Assembly (NCBI RefSeq): GCF_000026945.1
Contig: NC_012860.1
Coordinates: forward strand, 3,100,001-3,164,000
Source: Candida dubliniensis CD36
Lineage: Eukaryota > Ascomycota > Pichiomycetes > Serinales > Debaryomycetaceae
DNA length: 64,000 nt
Direction: 5' to 3'
A program made the position numbers and the translations under genes. Below, one piece after another: positions 51,101 through 60,240 of the stretch (positions are counted from its first letter, which is position 1; each line of letters opens with the position of its first letter). The notes under the pieces are model-generated. The model searched no databases. It was not told the origin of the DNA and saw only the letters and a program-made list of their open reading frames with translations.

Positions 51101-51336
51101 GATGGAGATGTCACATTCTTTTCGTTATGCTCAGACGATTTTCGTGTGGTTGATCCGGAATTAGTATGCTGTTGGGTAAGGGGTTGTTGCTGTGGTAGCT
51201 GTTGAAGAGCTGGTGGGGATGACATATTTGATACTGGTGAATGCTGATTCAGCAGCTCATGTTTAGCTACCAGGCTGGCAAACATCAACAAAGTGGAGGC
51301 GTCTTGAAGTAACTGTTCTTGGTCTTTATTAGTCAT
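48151..51336 (-). CDS. SET3: PHD- and SET-domain subunit Set3 of the Set3C deacetylase complex
   Basis: 1061-aa nuclear protein. Layout: a Ser/Gln/Pro-rich N-terminus (about 1-340) with a poly-Q stretch, a PHD finger at about 360-405 (GCICGIEDDDGFTIQCDVC, then MYKCYYCDES), a coiled basic linker, and a SET domain at about 595-745 (SLTIPEDTPIIEYLGEV, VGNESRFIRKACPSSANC). The tail is acidic with a Gly-Pro repeat (GPGPGPGSG). In yeast Set3C (Set3, Hos2, Sif2, Snt1 and others) binds H3K4me2 through the PHD finger and deacetylates 5' gene regions. In C. albicans it affects morphogenesis and biofilms (known). Domain order matches Set3. Confidence 0.94.
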   Translation of the reverse strand: MTNKDQEQLLQDASTLLMFASLVAKHELLNQHSPVSNMSSPPALQQLPQQQPLTQQHTNSGSTTRKSSEHNEKNVTSPSPSVKFDFPVPSNNNTTSNLQSTSVTHDKSKPVTPPKRTSISMLVNDTPSDIAPQPRKSSISILMNPPEQIVTPPPPAVSGNYERKQKSISPTSGLPKKGSFKPNHERSRSTPEATIAKLELHHQQQLQQLQNQQNQSTTPSPTPAFQRGIDLRSKERNTDNAVIAAAALTAAVDNPLPLKLVDQKPVLVKEKAQVVPVSVVPAISKSEEDQLTEPEEEDEEEEMVKEKVVLVATNNNDKVTAVIDSDSANKPAIKSLSKDKYVPPPLETYQVNPDSGLIGCICGIEDDDGFTIQCDVCFRWQHCVCMGYENAEEVPEDMYKCYYCDESKWGKFDPEASRSRTMQRLDIDRLENSRQATVKALPQQHQHGAKRKQLNSEKVDNKKRKTEDKTNTNSSNSASGSPAPKFQSPRPDEMDDLPNKENELLEDGITAESYQSVYYNLTENDYKRQAIKEFIDNIGLEFASQFFKLPKLEQQGKHFRNVTIMSLSQFKSIKWSKINLPNFTKYLQEHNKLKKKNNFNKTTIQVKPYTDNQKQKFNGISKLALFISSNGGSTGSLTIPEDTPIIEYLGEVDLFKNYCRDSINQYRLWGSPKPKVLKTAIPMQHNDETMDIVLDSRFVGNESRFIRKACPSSANCKIETVYVPEQNRFRFLVFTSKPITLKSENQDEELRLPWEWDVDHPILKLYANNNLEKFENLTNEEKSALITYIDNILHFVECGCSTSNASSLCAIFKIKKATSYLMRSTRKASSLSNVNITKSKEELILPRPEKQYVSWEERLNQRNQRIQTELLSGEKKEGSDNDNEQQRSEEKEESALEEAADGGAGSGPGPGPGSGITGIGANADDSKGNEKPPMLYKLPFKQQLLANLRTNVEMTTTVQQPTPVSSEDDADPMTVEIPVPVVPELVAIIDKNIEEKLKPIIKQVEASAVTGEDVNLKLVEKVSLVSDNGENKTRDVTLVPETAVPTKVVKKLSFADYKKMK

Positions 51337-52482
51337 TAAAGAATAAACACTTATAAAGACTACTAACTAATAGTATCGACAAACCAAACAAACAAAATAG
51401 AAAAATGAAATGAAAATCTTCAACAGTTTCTTTAATTTCTTTTTAAATATAGGAATAAATATTGAATATATATATATATGTACGTGTGTGTGTATTGGTG
51501 TGTTTCTTTTGCAAAATAGTAATGAAGAAAAAAAGCAATGAAAACTTCCAACAAATTTGAAATAATTTAATTAAACGATATAAAAATAAAAGATAAACTA
51601 TTTCGGTACTAGTTTGATTGTTTGTACAAGTTATTCTACTTTTTTTTTTTTATTTCCTTCTCTCTCTGTCTGTCTCGCTTCGTTCACACGCATTTATACC
51701 TATATACACACACATAGTTCTTCTCTCCTCCTCCCCTCCCGCCTCTTCGTACAATTTGTTAGGGCCACATACAAACACCATACACACTAACTATACGTTT
51801 ATTTTATATTTATTTCTTCTTGGTTTCATTTTGTCTATACGACGAAAGATACTAAAAATCTAATGCAAGTGTGTTATGTTAAAAGTACAGAACTGTCTAT
51901 TCCGTTTTGCTCGTTTGTTTGTTTGTTTGTTTGTGCCAAACCAATTATGAAATTTACTAATTTTCTCTTCTATACGATCAACTACTAAAAGCCCTATTTT
52001 CTTTGGTCGTATAGACCAATCAGAACTTACCCAACCCAACCGAAACCCATAAAAAAATGAACAAATGTTAGGAGAATACCCAAGTAATCCGAATTTGGTA
52101 TTAAAACTTGGTTAATACATCCCTTAATATTTTATTCTCTCTAGTCGTTCTTTCTTTTTATGTTAGTTGTGGCATGTTGTTTAGCAGTGTCTTTCCAACA
52201 TATGCAACATTTGAAACATGGAAATGGGGTATCTTAAATTCATGCAAGATCAAACGAATTATATCATCTTGATCGTCATATGTTAACACCTTTACAGATT
52301 TACATGGGAACAAACAATTTCCATAGAAACAACATGAAAAGAAAAGAAAACCATACATTATTTTATGATCACAACTATTTACATTAATCTAATCTAAACT
52401 CCCAGACACCCAAAGATAATAAATAACTACTGCTGATGCATATATGACTCATCACATAATAGATACGACCAAACACATTGGG
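51337..52482. promoter_or_regulatory. SET3 promoter and PAM16 3' region
   Basis: 1146 bp. Contains a TATATATATATATG stretch near 51468-51480, GTGTGTGTGT after it (51485-51494), a (TTTG)n stretch near 51914-51930 and C/T-rich tracts (51656-51675, 51720-51740). One short candidate ORF, 52158-52358, is listed separately. Confidence 0.5.
52158..52358 (-). CDS. Small candidate ORF of 66 codons
   Basis: ATG-initiated ORF between SET3 and PAM16. I do not recognise it. The first 18 residues are Phe/Cys-rich and look unlike coding sequence. From about residue 22 the translation becomes protein-like: SVKVLTYDDQDDIIRLILHEF, a pattern reminiscent of a Ras-association or PB1-type ubiquitin fold strand-helix start. 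It could be a genuine small gene, a terminal exon, a remnant, or chance. No obvious splice acceptor was found in its 5' part. The PAM16 stop is only 125 bp upstream of its ATG, so it would need to be transcribed from within or behind PAM16. Confidence 0.3.
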   Translation of the reverse strand: MYGFLFFSCCFYGNCLFPCKSVKVLTYDDQDDIIRLILHEFKIPHFHVSNVAYVGKTLLNNMPQLT

Positions 52483-52848
52483 CTAATTGGACGCCGCTCC
52501 CTTTTCGTTTTGCAATTTCTCCAAATACTCTAGCTCTTTCTTTAACGTATCCATCGCATAATATACTTTACTTTGAAGATAGAATGAATTCCCTTGTTCT
52601 TTCGAGTTCACATTAAACAAATAGTCGTACTTCTCTTCAACCTTATCTAAGCTTAGCTCGGTCTTTTCCAAATCCAAAATTTTCATTGCTTCTTCCACAG
52701 GTATACCTCCAGCAGAACTAGCCTTGGCTGGTCTTCCTGCGGCGCCAGCAGCTGAAGCTTTGGCGGCTTGCCTATAAGCTTCAGTAAAAGCACGACCAAA
52801 CACGGAAGCACCAGTAAATATCACGTTAACTAATAATCTGTGAGCCAT
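52483..52848 (-). CDS. PAM16: Import motor subunit Pam16/Tim16
   Basis: 121-aa inner-membrane-associated protein. The N-terminus MAHRLLVNVIFTGASVFGRAF is the conserved hydrophobic targeting and anchoring segment of Tim16. After an Ala/Gly-rich linker, a J-like domain occupies about 55-115 (PVEEAMKILDLEK, then YDYLFNVN, YLQSKVYYAMD). It lacks the HPD motif, so it cannot stimulate Hsp70. In yeast Pam16 pairs with the true J protein Pam18 and keeps it in check at the TIM23 motor, controlling Ssc1. Length matches the family. Divergent from the RKM1-type gene. Confidence 0.95.
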   Translation of the reverse strand: MAHRLLVNVIFTGASVFGRAFTEAYRQAAKASAAGAAGRPAKASSAGGIPVEEAMKILDLEKTELSLDKVEEKYDYLFNVNSKEQGNSFYLQSKVYYAMDTLKKELEYLEKLQNEKGAASN

Positions 52849-53663
52849 TTTAAATGATAAAACAAGTTGATTAATCCGGGGTGGTGGTGGTGGTGATAGT
52901 GTTCGTTATTGTTTGACAATCAAAAATTTTTCTTTCTAAAACAAGGATCATGTTTTTTTGCTTTGTAATCTCTCTGTTACCGAGAGTTATGAATATCGAC
53001 CAAAAAACACGACCTTGGAAAGAGAAAAGAAATGAGTAAAGAAAAGACATCACTCAGTTGTCCCCTTTGTATTAATTGAGGTTTCTTGTGTTCATAGACA
53101 GAGAAATAAAATATTTATTTTACATCAGAAATTGAATGTAGCACCATGCTTTCATCTGGATAATCATCGATATTTCACTAAATTACCAGAACTTTTATGT
53201 TTTATAAACACATGTAAATGCCGTTATTAATCTAAAAGACCGAAACGAAGTATTGACTGTGGCCGAGTTGTTAGCAAGGTCAATCAAAATACTTAGCTAT
53301 TGGGTTAATAAATAAGACAAGTCTTAAATAGCATACATCTATGATATACTACCAATAAAACTCGCCATAGTCTTTATAGTAAAGTAAGTTATATTATAAT
53401 AAGTATAGTATAACCACTACTGATGATTGGAGAATTGGAAAAAAAGGGTGGACGAGGGAGATCTGCTCAATTTATAGTAAAGAAAAGGTACTGCATACAG
53501 ACACAACAAGTGAAGATTTTTTTTTTTGCCTCATCACAAAAGAATTTACCCGACTCCAACCTCTTCACACGACCTGTTAAGATCTGAAAAATTGATGCTT
53601 TTTTTTATTAGGGTTTCTAGATATTATTGTTAAGATTCGTAGAATTTAAGTATTTGTTAATCA
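52849..53663. promoter_or_regulatory. Divergent promoter of PAM16 and the RKM1-type gene
   Basis: 815 bp. A (CCA)n/(GGT)n stretch lies at about 52879-52893, next to PAM16. AT-rich sequence follows. No RNA gene or convincing ORF was seen; the 60-codon frame at 52871-53053 looks random. Confidence 0.5.
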
Positions 53664-55406
53664 ATGTCGTCTACACTATCAAGTAAACTAGATCAATTAA
53701 AGAGCTGGTTGGATAAAAACTCATTTTGGCGAGAAGACTTGATCATAAAAGACTCACCGTATGGAGGAATTGGGGTATTTAGTCAAGGTCCAATCGATAT
53801 TGAAGAAGACCCATTATTATTACGTATACCGAAAACCAACTTGTTAGCACCTAAGAACTCTTATATTTATAATCTTTTAGTAGATTATGAATCTGAGAAC
53901 TCAGATATTATACTATCGGAAGGGATGTTTGGATTAGTCATTACGGTTATTTATGAACTTCAATGTCATGATTCCTCACCATGGTTCAAATATTTACAAA
54001 CAATCGACTTTAACAATTCCCAAATACCCGTTTGTTTATGGGATACAATTGATAAAGAAAATTTAAAAAATACTCAATTGGATCTATTGAATTTCCTTGA
54101 CCCTCAAGAATTAATTGACTTCTATATAGAGGCCATTAGATTTGCTCAAAAAAATCTGGATATATTGCCAATACCGTCAATATTAAATATAAATAATACA
54201 GATTTGTGCTCAGAAATATTGATTAAACATCACAACGATAAATTAATTGAATTTGGTAAAGTTATTCAAAGTGTGATTTCTCGAGCATTCATGATTGATA
54301 ATTATTACCAATTGGGTTTAGTTCCTGCAGCTGATTTATTCAATCATTTATCGCCAAAACTTATAGATGGGAAAGTTCTTGATCGTGAAAATATCCATTT
54401 TGTTTGTGATGGAACAGTTTGTGATATATGCGGAGAGCAAGAATGTGATCATGAAGAGGACGAGGAAGAAGATGAAGGCATGGAACAAGAACCACAGGAA
54501 GACGACAATCATGCTGAGAGTATTACTTCGATTAGTATGGACTACATATATGAAATGGAGCAAGATGAATTGAGTGACGCAGATACTGATGTTGATCCAG
54601 AAGAAGCATCGACGTTATCTATGGAAGAAGAAATTAGAGTGAATGGCGCCGACCAAGATTTGGCAAATGAATTATCAGATAGCTCAAAATGCTGTGATGC
54701 GATTTTGATCCGTGAGCCACAAGAGCAGCATGGGTTCGAAATTTTCAATTCGTACGGGAATGAGCTTTCAAACGCCCAACTATTACAGAAATACGGGTTT
54801 ATAGATATGGACAACAATCCCAATGACATATGTTTACTTTCAATTCAATTTTTCAAACAATTGAAAACCTTGAAAGACAAATTGGGAAACCCTAAAAAAG
54901 CAAAAGAGTTGGATCAAAAAATAGAATGGTTGGAAGAAGTAGGATATGAATTAATTAATGAAATCATCAATGCTGGAGAAACTGAGCATGAAGAACATAC
55001 TCACGACGAAGAGGATTGCCAAGATGAAAATTGTAATCAGAAATATGGAGAAGTTGTTCTTCCAGAGTCATGGCCCCTTGCCATATTTGTAAGAAACATA
55101 GATGGAAGTTGTTCACCACAAACCTACGCAATTTTAAAATTAGTTGAATTGAAACACCCTTATTTTGTTCAAAAATTAGAATCAATTGATAATGAAAAGA
55201 TATTAATGAAAAACATTCAAAAATATCTATTGAATCACACTGAAAAAGAATTGAAATCGTTTAATAAAACGGTGCTGAATTGGTGCAAAAATAGACTACA
55301 AAAATACCCAGATTCAATCAAACCAAGTGAACATAGCGAACAGATATCAACAATCATCAACCAAGAAAAGCGCATATTACATAAATTTATAGGCTTACAT
55401 AGCTAA
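53664..55406 (+). CDS. RKM1: SET-domain ribosomal lysine methyltransferase, Rkm1 type
   Basis: 580-aa SET-domain protein of the SETD6/RuBisCO-methyltransferase-like class, close in length to yeast Rkm1 (583 aa), which dimethylates ribosomal protein uL14 (Rpl23). SET features: the N-flanking [11 protein letters not shown] (about 34-44), [11 protein letters not shown] (catalytic NH motif, about 220-230) and [19 protein letters not shown] (about 360-378). Between the last two is a long acidic insertion (about 248-340) starting with [19 protein letters not shown] second Cys/His acidic stretch lies at about 438-458. The C-terminal part is helical, as in Rubisco-LSMT substrate-binding domains. Rkm3 is a close alternative. 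Confidence 0.82.
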   Translation: MSSTLSSKLDQLKSWLDKNSFWREDLIIKDSPYGGIGVFSQGPIDIEEDPLLLRIPKTNLLAPKNSYIYNLLVDYESENSDIILSEGMFGLVITVIYELQCHDSSPWFKYLQTIDFNNSQIPVCLWDTIDKENLKNTQLDLLNFLDPQELIDFYIEAIRFAQKNLDILPIPSILNINNTDLCSEILIKHHNDKLIEFGKVIQSVISRAFMIDNYYQLGLVPAADLFNHLSPKLIDGKVLDRENIHFVCDGTVCDICGEQECDHEEDEEEDEGMEQEPQEDDNHAESITSISMDYIYEMEQDELSDADTDVDPEEASTLSMEEEIRVNGADQDLANELSDSSKCCDAILIREPQEQHGFEIFNSYGNELSNAQLLQKYGFIDMDNNPNDICLLSIQFFKQLKTLKDKLGNPKKAKELDQKIEWLEEVGYELINEIINAGETEHEEHTHDEEDCQDENCNQKYGEVVLPESWPLAIFVRNIDGSCSPQTYAILKLVELKHPYFVQKLESIDNEKILMKNIQKYLLNHTEKELKSFNKTVLNWCKNRLQKYPDSIKPSEHSEQISTIINQEKRILHKFIGLHS

Positions 55407-55715
55407 TGATATTGATTGCTGAACAAATACGTGATTTTAAAACACGAATATTTTTGAAGACTCTATACACCAGGTTTACACAGTCTGGTTAGCTCAACAC
55501 CAAAAGTGAAGTAACAAAAAGGAATGCTCGAACCAAGATTAATGGGAAAGTGGCCATGGCTAACGCGGGCATCAATTCTTACTAAACTGGAGTGGTTACT
55601 TTTTTTATCTTTTTCCTTGTCGCTCTTTTTCTTTTGCTTACTCATGGTGCAACACGTACCCTTAGAATATAAAATAAACTACAGACACGCAAGTAATCTA
55701 GGATTTTAACAAAAG
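55407..55715. promoter_or_regulatory. HEL1 promoter, RKM1-type gene 3' region
   Basis: 309 bp between tandem genes. It contains one ATG-initiated minus-strand ORF of 60 codons, listed separately. No other element recognised. Confidence 0.45.
55463..55645 (-). CDS. Small candidate ORF of 60 codons, Lys-rich start
   Basis: ATG-initiated minus-strand ORF whose product begins with a Lys/Asp-rich segment (MSKQKKKSDKEKDKK) and continues with a less biased part (SLVRIDARVSHGHFPIN). I do not recognise it. It fills most of the gap between the RKM1-type gene and HEL1, on the opposite strand. It may be chance, an antisense product, or a small gene. Confidence 0.2.
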   Translation of the reverse strand: MSKQKKKSDKEKDKKSNHSSLVRIDARVSHGHFPINLGSSIPFCYFTFGVELTRLCKPGV

Positions 55716-57392
55716 ATGGCGTTTTCAGATGATGATAGTATTCTGTTTGAATATGATGACGATATGGATGACGATGGATCAGAAATTTCTTTCATTTCCG
55801 AGGACGAAAATGACGGGAACAATTTTGAACCTCCCAACAAGAAAGTGAAATCTAGTTATAATAGGAACGGGGTTCTTGATGATTCTGTTATGGTCGGCTT
55901 TAACGGAACTCTCTATAGACCTTGGACGTTTGAGGAATTCATAGAACAACATTTCTTAAGTCCTTTAAAGAAGTTGGAAAAAGTACATTTGAATGGTTGT
56001 ACCGAAGACGATTTATTAATCATGTTACAATATAAGAAATGGAATCTGGATGAAGTGATAAATTCGTTCTTTGAATCACACGACAAGCTCATGGAAGGTT
56101 GTGGTTTACCAGTTGGCAAGCCATCAAACAACAAGTTTGAGGAGGTTGACAACTATGATTGTTTTATATGCTGTGAACTGTACCCGAAGACAACTGTTTA
56201 TTCGTTGACGTGTAACCATCAATTTTGTTTTAACTGTTATCAACAATATATTGGGAATGAGATTGTACGCGGAGAGCTAGTATCATGTATGGATCCAGAA
56301 TGTCATTACACCATACCTCATAGAGATATCGATCAATTTTATACCAGGAAAGACAAGGAGAAGAATTTGATTGTCACAGTAAAACCTTTGTCGTCCAATC
56401 CTTTGTTGCATTCAGCAGCTCGTTACTTGGTGAATTCTAAACCAAAGTATACCCATTGTCCTGCCACCGACTGCTACAGTTTTGCAGAAGTATTGGATGA
56501 CACAAAGTGTTCTTCGTCACAGCTATTCACCGAACAATATTCTGATATGAATGTGGATTTATCTAGGGTGCCTATTATTGGTTGCAGCGAACATCACGAG
56601 TTTTGCTTTGATTGCAAATATGAAAATCATTTACCGTGTCCATGTTGGATAAGTAAAAAGTGGATCAAAAAATGCAATGACGACTCAGAAACTGCTCATT
56701 GGATTGATGCAAATACCCATAGCTGTCCTAAATGCTATTCCTCCATTGAAAAAAATGGAGGTTGCAATCATATGACTTGTCAGAAATGCAAATACGAGTT
56801 CTGTTGGGTGTGTTTAAAGGATTGGTCTGATCATAGAAGTAACTATTCTTGTAATCGTTTCCGGGACGAGAGAGCTGAAGATGAGATTAGAAAAAATAAA
56901 AGCAGGCAAACGTTGGAAAGATATTTGCATTTCTACAAACGATACTCCATCCACGAGAACTCAATGAAAGGTGATCAAAAAACTTTGAAAAAAATTGATG
57001 ACTTGACTCGCCTTTACATGGAAGATAGACGAGAAAATGGCCAGACTTATTTGTCATGGAATGATATTCAATTTTTGCCCGATGCAATGAAATCTTTGCA
57101 AAATGGCAGAAAGACTTTGAAATGGACGTATTCCTTTGCTTATTATTTATCCAAATCCAATTTTTCCGAAATTTTTGAGAGTAACCAAGATTTTTTGAAT
57201 CAAACAGTCGAAGACTTATCAGAGATTTTCGAAAAGATTATGGACAAGAAAAATAAAAACAAAGTTGACACAATTTTGAAGAACAAAGCAAAGATTATGA
57301 ATTTGAGTGAGTTGGTCAACATGAGACGAACGACTTTGATTAAGAGTTCACAAGAAAACTTGCAACAGGGCTTGTTAAGTTTTGAAATTTAG
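55716..57392 (+). CDS. HEL1: RBR-type E3 ubiquitin ligase Hel1 (Ariadne family)
   Basis: 558-aa RING-between-RING ligase, close to yeast Hel1 (551 aa). An acidic N-terminus (about 1-30) and a UBA-like segment (about 90-125) precede RING1, from about 149 (CFICCELYPKTTVYSLTC, then CNHQFCFNCY). The IBR follows at about 220-310, and RING2 at about 332-370 (CPKCYSSIEKNGGCNHMTC) with the catalytic Cys at C350, forming the thioester in this class. The C-terminal helical Ariadne domain (about 390-558) normally shields that Cys. Yeast Hel1 degrades surplus histones (known). All zinc ligands appear intact. Confidence 0.92.
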   Translation: MAFSDDDSILFEYDDDMDDDGSEISFISEDENDGNNFEPPNKKVKSSYNRNGVLDDSVMVGFNGTLYRPWTFEEFIEQHFLSPLKKLEKVHLNGCTEDDLLIMLQYKKWNLDEVINSFFESHDKLMEGCGLPVGKPSNNKFEEVDNYDCFICCELYPKTTVYSLTCNHQFCFNCYQQYIGNEIVRGELVSCMDPECHYTIPHRDIDQFYTRKDKEKNLIVTVKPLSSNPLLHSAARYLVNSKPKYTHCPATDCYSFAEVLDDTKCSSSQLFTEQYSDMNVDLSRVPIIGCSEHHEFCFDCKYENHLPCPCWISKKWIKKCNDDSETAHWIDANTHSCPKCYSSIEKNGGCNHMTCQKCKYEFCWVCLKDWSDHRSNYSCNRFRDERAEDEIRKNKSRQTLERYLHFYKRYSIHENSMKGDQKTLKKIDDLTRLYMEDRRENGQTYLSWNDIQFLPDAMKSLQNGRKTLKWTYSFAYYLSKSNFSEIFESNQDFLNQTVEDLSEIFEKIMDKKNKNKVDTILKNKAKIMNLSELVNMRRTTLIKSSQENLQQGLLSFEI

Positions 57393-57896
57393 GTGGGCTA
57401 GGCTATATAGTCTGCTAGTTTCGTTCAATTATTGAACGATTGAACTTTTATGTACATATGTAAAGTTTGAATATTGAATATCGTTTTTGTAATAGCTTTT
57501 TAATTTTCCAAAGAAAATTTATAGCGACGATGGCAATACTACAAACTTCTTGACTGTATGTTCTTTATCCGAAACTATAATTTTATGTTGTCTTGGTTTT
57601 ATTAGTTTAGTTGGTGTTAATTAATATGTAGTATCGCTTTAATTATTTTTGTGCACTTTACAATAATTTAGTTTTTCTTATCTGTCGATAATTTAATCTG
57701 TGTAATTAATTTTGTAATATTTTCAATACTGGACATAGTCTGAGATCAATTTTCAATTTAAAGTCAATTCCATTGGATGATATATATATTGGGATTAGTT
57801 GATTTAGCTTACCATTTTTTTTTTTTGATATAAATTAGAGCAAAAATCATCACTGAAATATTTGTGGAGGAGTGAATTTGTGTTGCATACTCGAAA
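57393..57896. promoter_or_regulatory. Intergenic region upstream of the 519-aa gene
   Basis: 504 bp, AT-rich. TATATATAT at about 57780-57789, a T run at 57815-57825 and ATATAAATT near 57828 lie close to the next start codon. An inverted TTCAATTATTGAA palindrome sits near 57424-57436. Confidence 0.45.
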
Positions 57897-59456
57897 ATGC
57901 TATACAAAAATATACAACAACAGCAGAGCATTACACCTCCACAGACAAATCAATTCAAGAATCAACAAACCGATGAATACGAGGAAAGAGGTAGAGCTAA
58001 AGGTAAGGATACAGTATGTCAGTCTACGAATACACAATTGCCCTCAACACAGGACCAAACAGTGCTAAAATATCAATCTCAAGGTCCGATGCGTTCTAGA
58101 TCAACAAATGATACAAGTGTATTAGCAAACCGAAGAAAAGCAATAAACAAAAGAACTGGATCGGAGCAACTACTACTAACAGCAATTAATCAGAACCATC
58201 AGTCAAAATCCAAATTAACAAGATCAATATCGTCACAAGGAGTCAATACACTTCAACAACAACAACAACAACAACATCTTCATCATTATCATCGCACACC
58301 ACAACTTCCTCTTCAAAGCAAGAAAAATATACCTATGGTGAATAACGAACTACCCCCACCAAACCAGGCTCGTCCACAATTTAGACGCTGGAATCTGTAT
58401 AATGTCCCGAAAACTATTTCGAAAGACCCAGCAATGGAGTCAGATAGCAAACTAGAGATTATTATCGACAAAAACAGTATATCACCTTTGACTGTACTAA
58501 AGGACCAGTATGATACCAAAAGACCTATTACCAACAATGTTATTACTAATACATCAACAGACAATTCCTTTAGCTCTCTATCCAAGAATAATGCAAATGA
58601 AGTCAAACCTGATAGGAAATCCCAAATAACATTAGCTAGTTCACATAACCAAAACTTGTATGAGAAAATGAAAAGCATGGCCCACACAGGAATGAGTTCC
58701 CTACTCTTTTTAACAGGAAATGAAACCCAAGAAAAAAGTGTTAAATCATATTTGCAAAGTGACCTGGACGATGAGTCAGACGAAGACGAGGAAGAATTGT
58801 GGGGTAGGAAACTTAATGAAAACACATTAGATTCCGATACCCAATATGCCATCGAGCAGATTAATGACACCACGACTAGTGATGAGCCAGACAATCAAAC
58901 CATTGATTTTGAAGATCTTATGACAAAAATAAGCGGGTTTCAAGAAAATCTTGTCCATAAGCTACCTTATACAAACGTCAAACTAAGTAGGACCCAGCAA
59001 CGACAATTGGATTATAAGCAGTTGTATGAGTATGAATCGACCGATAAAGAAAACAGCTCCGATTTGGTTTGTTATGATTGGAAAATTCAAAATGAAACAA
59101 TACTATCCCAGTATACATCTATTCGATTAAGGTTTTCTTCAAAACAAACCACCAACACAAGGCAAAATAAACAAAACGTGGAAAATCATATGGGTATACT
59201 AGGATTCATTGACAGATTTAAAAATAGTACTACTAGTAATACATCAACATCCAATTTGGAGACTTCATTTGATGATGTGAATGCAAAGTTGAACAAAGTA
59301 TGGACACAAGAGTTTAGTCACCTATTTGTACATATCCCTCAACAAGATACAAACACCGTACCTGAAGTTGAGGATAAAAATATTTATGAAGGCAAAACAG
59401 CTAATATGAATAAATTGGCAAAAGGTGTAAAACTAAACGGACTTTTGAAAATATGA
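57897..59456 (+). CDS. Unrecognised 519-aa protein, possibly TORC1 subunit Tco89
   Basis: I do not recognise this protein with certainty. It is hydrophilic and probably disordered, with no membrane segment. Seen in order: a Gln-rich N-terminus; a basic Arg/Ser stretch (about 60-105) with SRSTNDTS and TRSISSQG; a poly-Gln run at about 122-128; a GMSSLLFLTGNET block (about 262-274); an acidic SDEDEEELWG block (about 290-300); and a LSRTQQRQLDYKQL segment (about 362-375). SRTQ(R/Q)xL next to a Leu-rich helix and the basic Ser-rich N-terminus recall fungal Tco89. That is a weak resemblance from memory. Convergent with YPI1, 41 bp between stops. Confidence 0.75.
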   Translation: MLYKNIQQQQSITPPQTNQFKNQQTDEYEERGRAKGKDTVCQSTNTQLPSTQDQTVLKYQSQGPMRSRSTNDTSVLANRRKAINKRTGSEQLLLTAINQNHQSKSKLTRSISSQGVNTLQQQQQQQHLHHYHRTPQLPLQSKKNIPMVNNELPPPNQARPQFRRWNLYNVPKTISKDPAMESDSKLEIIIDKNSISPLTVLKDQYDTKRPITNNVITNTSTDNSFSSLSKNNANEVKPDRKSQITLASSHNQNLYEKMKSMAHTGMSSLLFLTGNETQEKSVKSYLQSDLDDESDEDEEELWGRKLNENTLDSDTQYAIEQINDTTTSDEPDNQTIDFEDLMTKISGFQENLVHKLPYTNVKLSRTQQRQLDYKQLYEYESTDKENSSDLVCYDWKIQNETILSQYTSIRLRFSSKQTTNTRQNKQNVENHMGILGFIDRFKNSTTSNTSTSNLETSFDDVNAKLNKVWTQEFSHLFVHIPQQDTNTVPEVEDKNIYEGKTANMNKLAKGVKLNGLLKI

Positions 59457-59497
59457 ACACGTATATAAATTATTTATAATGTTGAAGCAAGTTTATC

Positions 59498-59872
59498 TCA
59501 TTTTCCAGGTAGCTTGGATTGGTTCTTGTAATGAGGCTGAACTTCATAAGCATTGGGCTTTGACTTTTTTTTGTTACTATCGGATGTTCGAGGTATTCTA
59601 TTGTTTTTATCATTCTCATCGTTATCTGAAGAATCGCTAGACGAGTCACTGGAACTTGAGCTATCTTCTTCATCGCAGTTCCCAGCCGATGGATGAAATA
59701 TGCAGCATATTTTGGTTTTCTTCCTATTTAGATGCTCATTATCAATTACGCCTTCATCCCACGAAACGTCACGAGCTTGTCTTTCTTGTGCTCGTAGTTT
59801 CAAAATGGGTGGGGCAGTCGTCGTAGTCGTTTGAGAAGCTGATCCTCTTTGTTTTTCCTTTTGTTGAGACAT
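59498..59872 (-). CDS. YPI1: Protein phosphatase 1 regulator Ypi1
   Basis: 124-aa small disordered regulator of PP1 (Glc7), family PPP1R11/inhibitor-3. The conserved core is about 32-60: [20 protein letters not shown], then ICCIFHP with a CC pair. The docking motif appears as DVSW, an RVxF-type variant. An acidic Ser/Asp stretch follows (about 65-90). The C-terminal [16 protein letters not shown] is the second family block. In yeast Ypi1 forms a complex with Glc7 and Sds22 and helps its nuclear function. Start at the ATG 59872-59870. Confidence 0.92.
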   Translation of the reverse strand: MSQQKEKQRGSASQTTTTTAPPILKLRAQERQARDVSWDEGVIDNEHLNRKKTKICCIFHPSAGNCDEEDSSSSSDSSSDSSDNDENDKNNRIPRTSDSNKKKSKPNAYEVQPHYKNQSKLPGK

Positions 59873-60240
59873 TTCGATATTATTAAAGAAGAGTGAATTT
59901 GTTATATAGTAAATAAAGAAAAAAATAATGCTGCCTGAAAGTAAAATAGAGAAATTAAGACGATTTAAATAGTGTTTCTTTGATTTTATTAATCATGATC
60001 ACGTTGTTCAACTAGGTCTTGGCACTATCTCCGAGCAACCCTGTAAATCTATAAATAAAGTAAACACACGTCAAAAAAAGCGCACTCACGTGAACTTACA
60101 TAAGCAAGTGTGTGTGAGAAGCAAAATGCGATAATTATTAACTTTAAAAAAACAAACTCGACATTTCTTCATGTAAACAATCAATCACATCAACATTTTA
60201 ATCGTTTTTTCTTTTGCATTGCTATCACTAACCATACACT
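59873..60240. promoter_or_regulatory. Divergent promoter of YPI1 and GMH1
   Basis: 368 bp with a CACGTG E-box at 60087-60092, in the middle of the gap, about 150 bp upstream of GMH1. No ORF was seen. Confidence 0.5.

Noticed and set aside
58313..58894. 193-codon minus-strand ORF inside the 519-aa gene
   Set aside because: Reverse-frame shadow of a hydrophilic, low-complexity gene. The + strand frame is longer and has the better composition.
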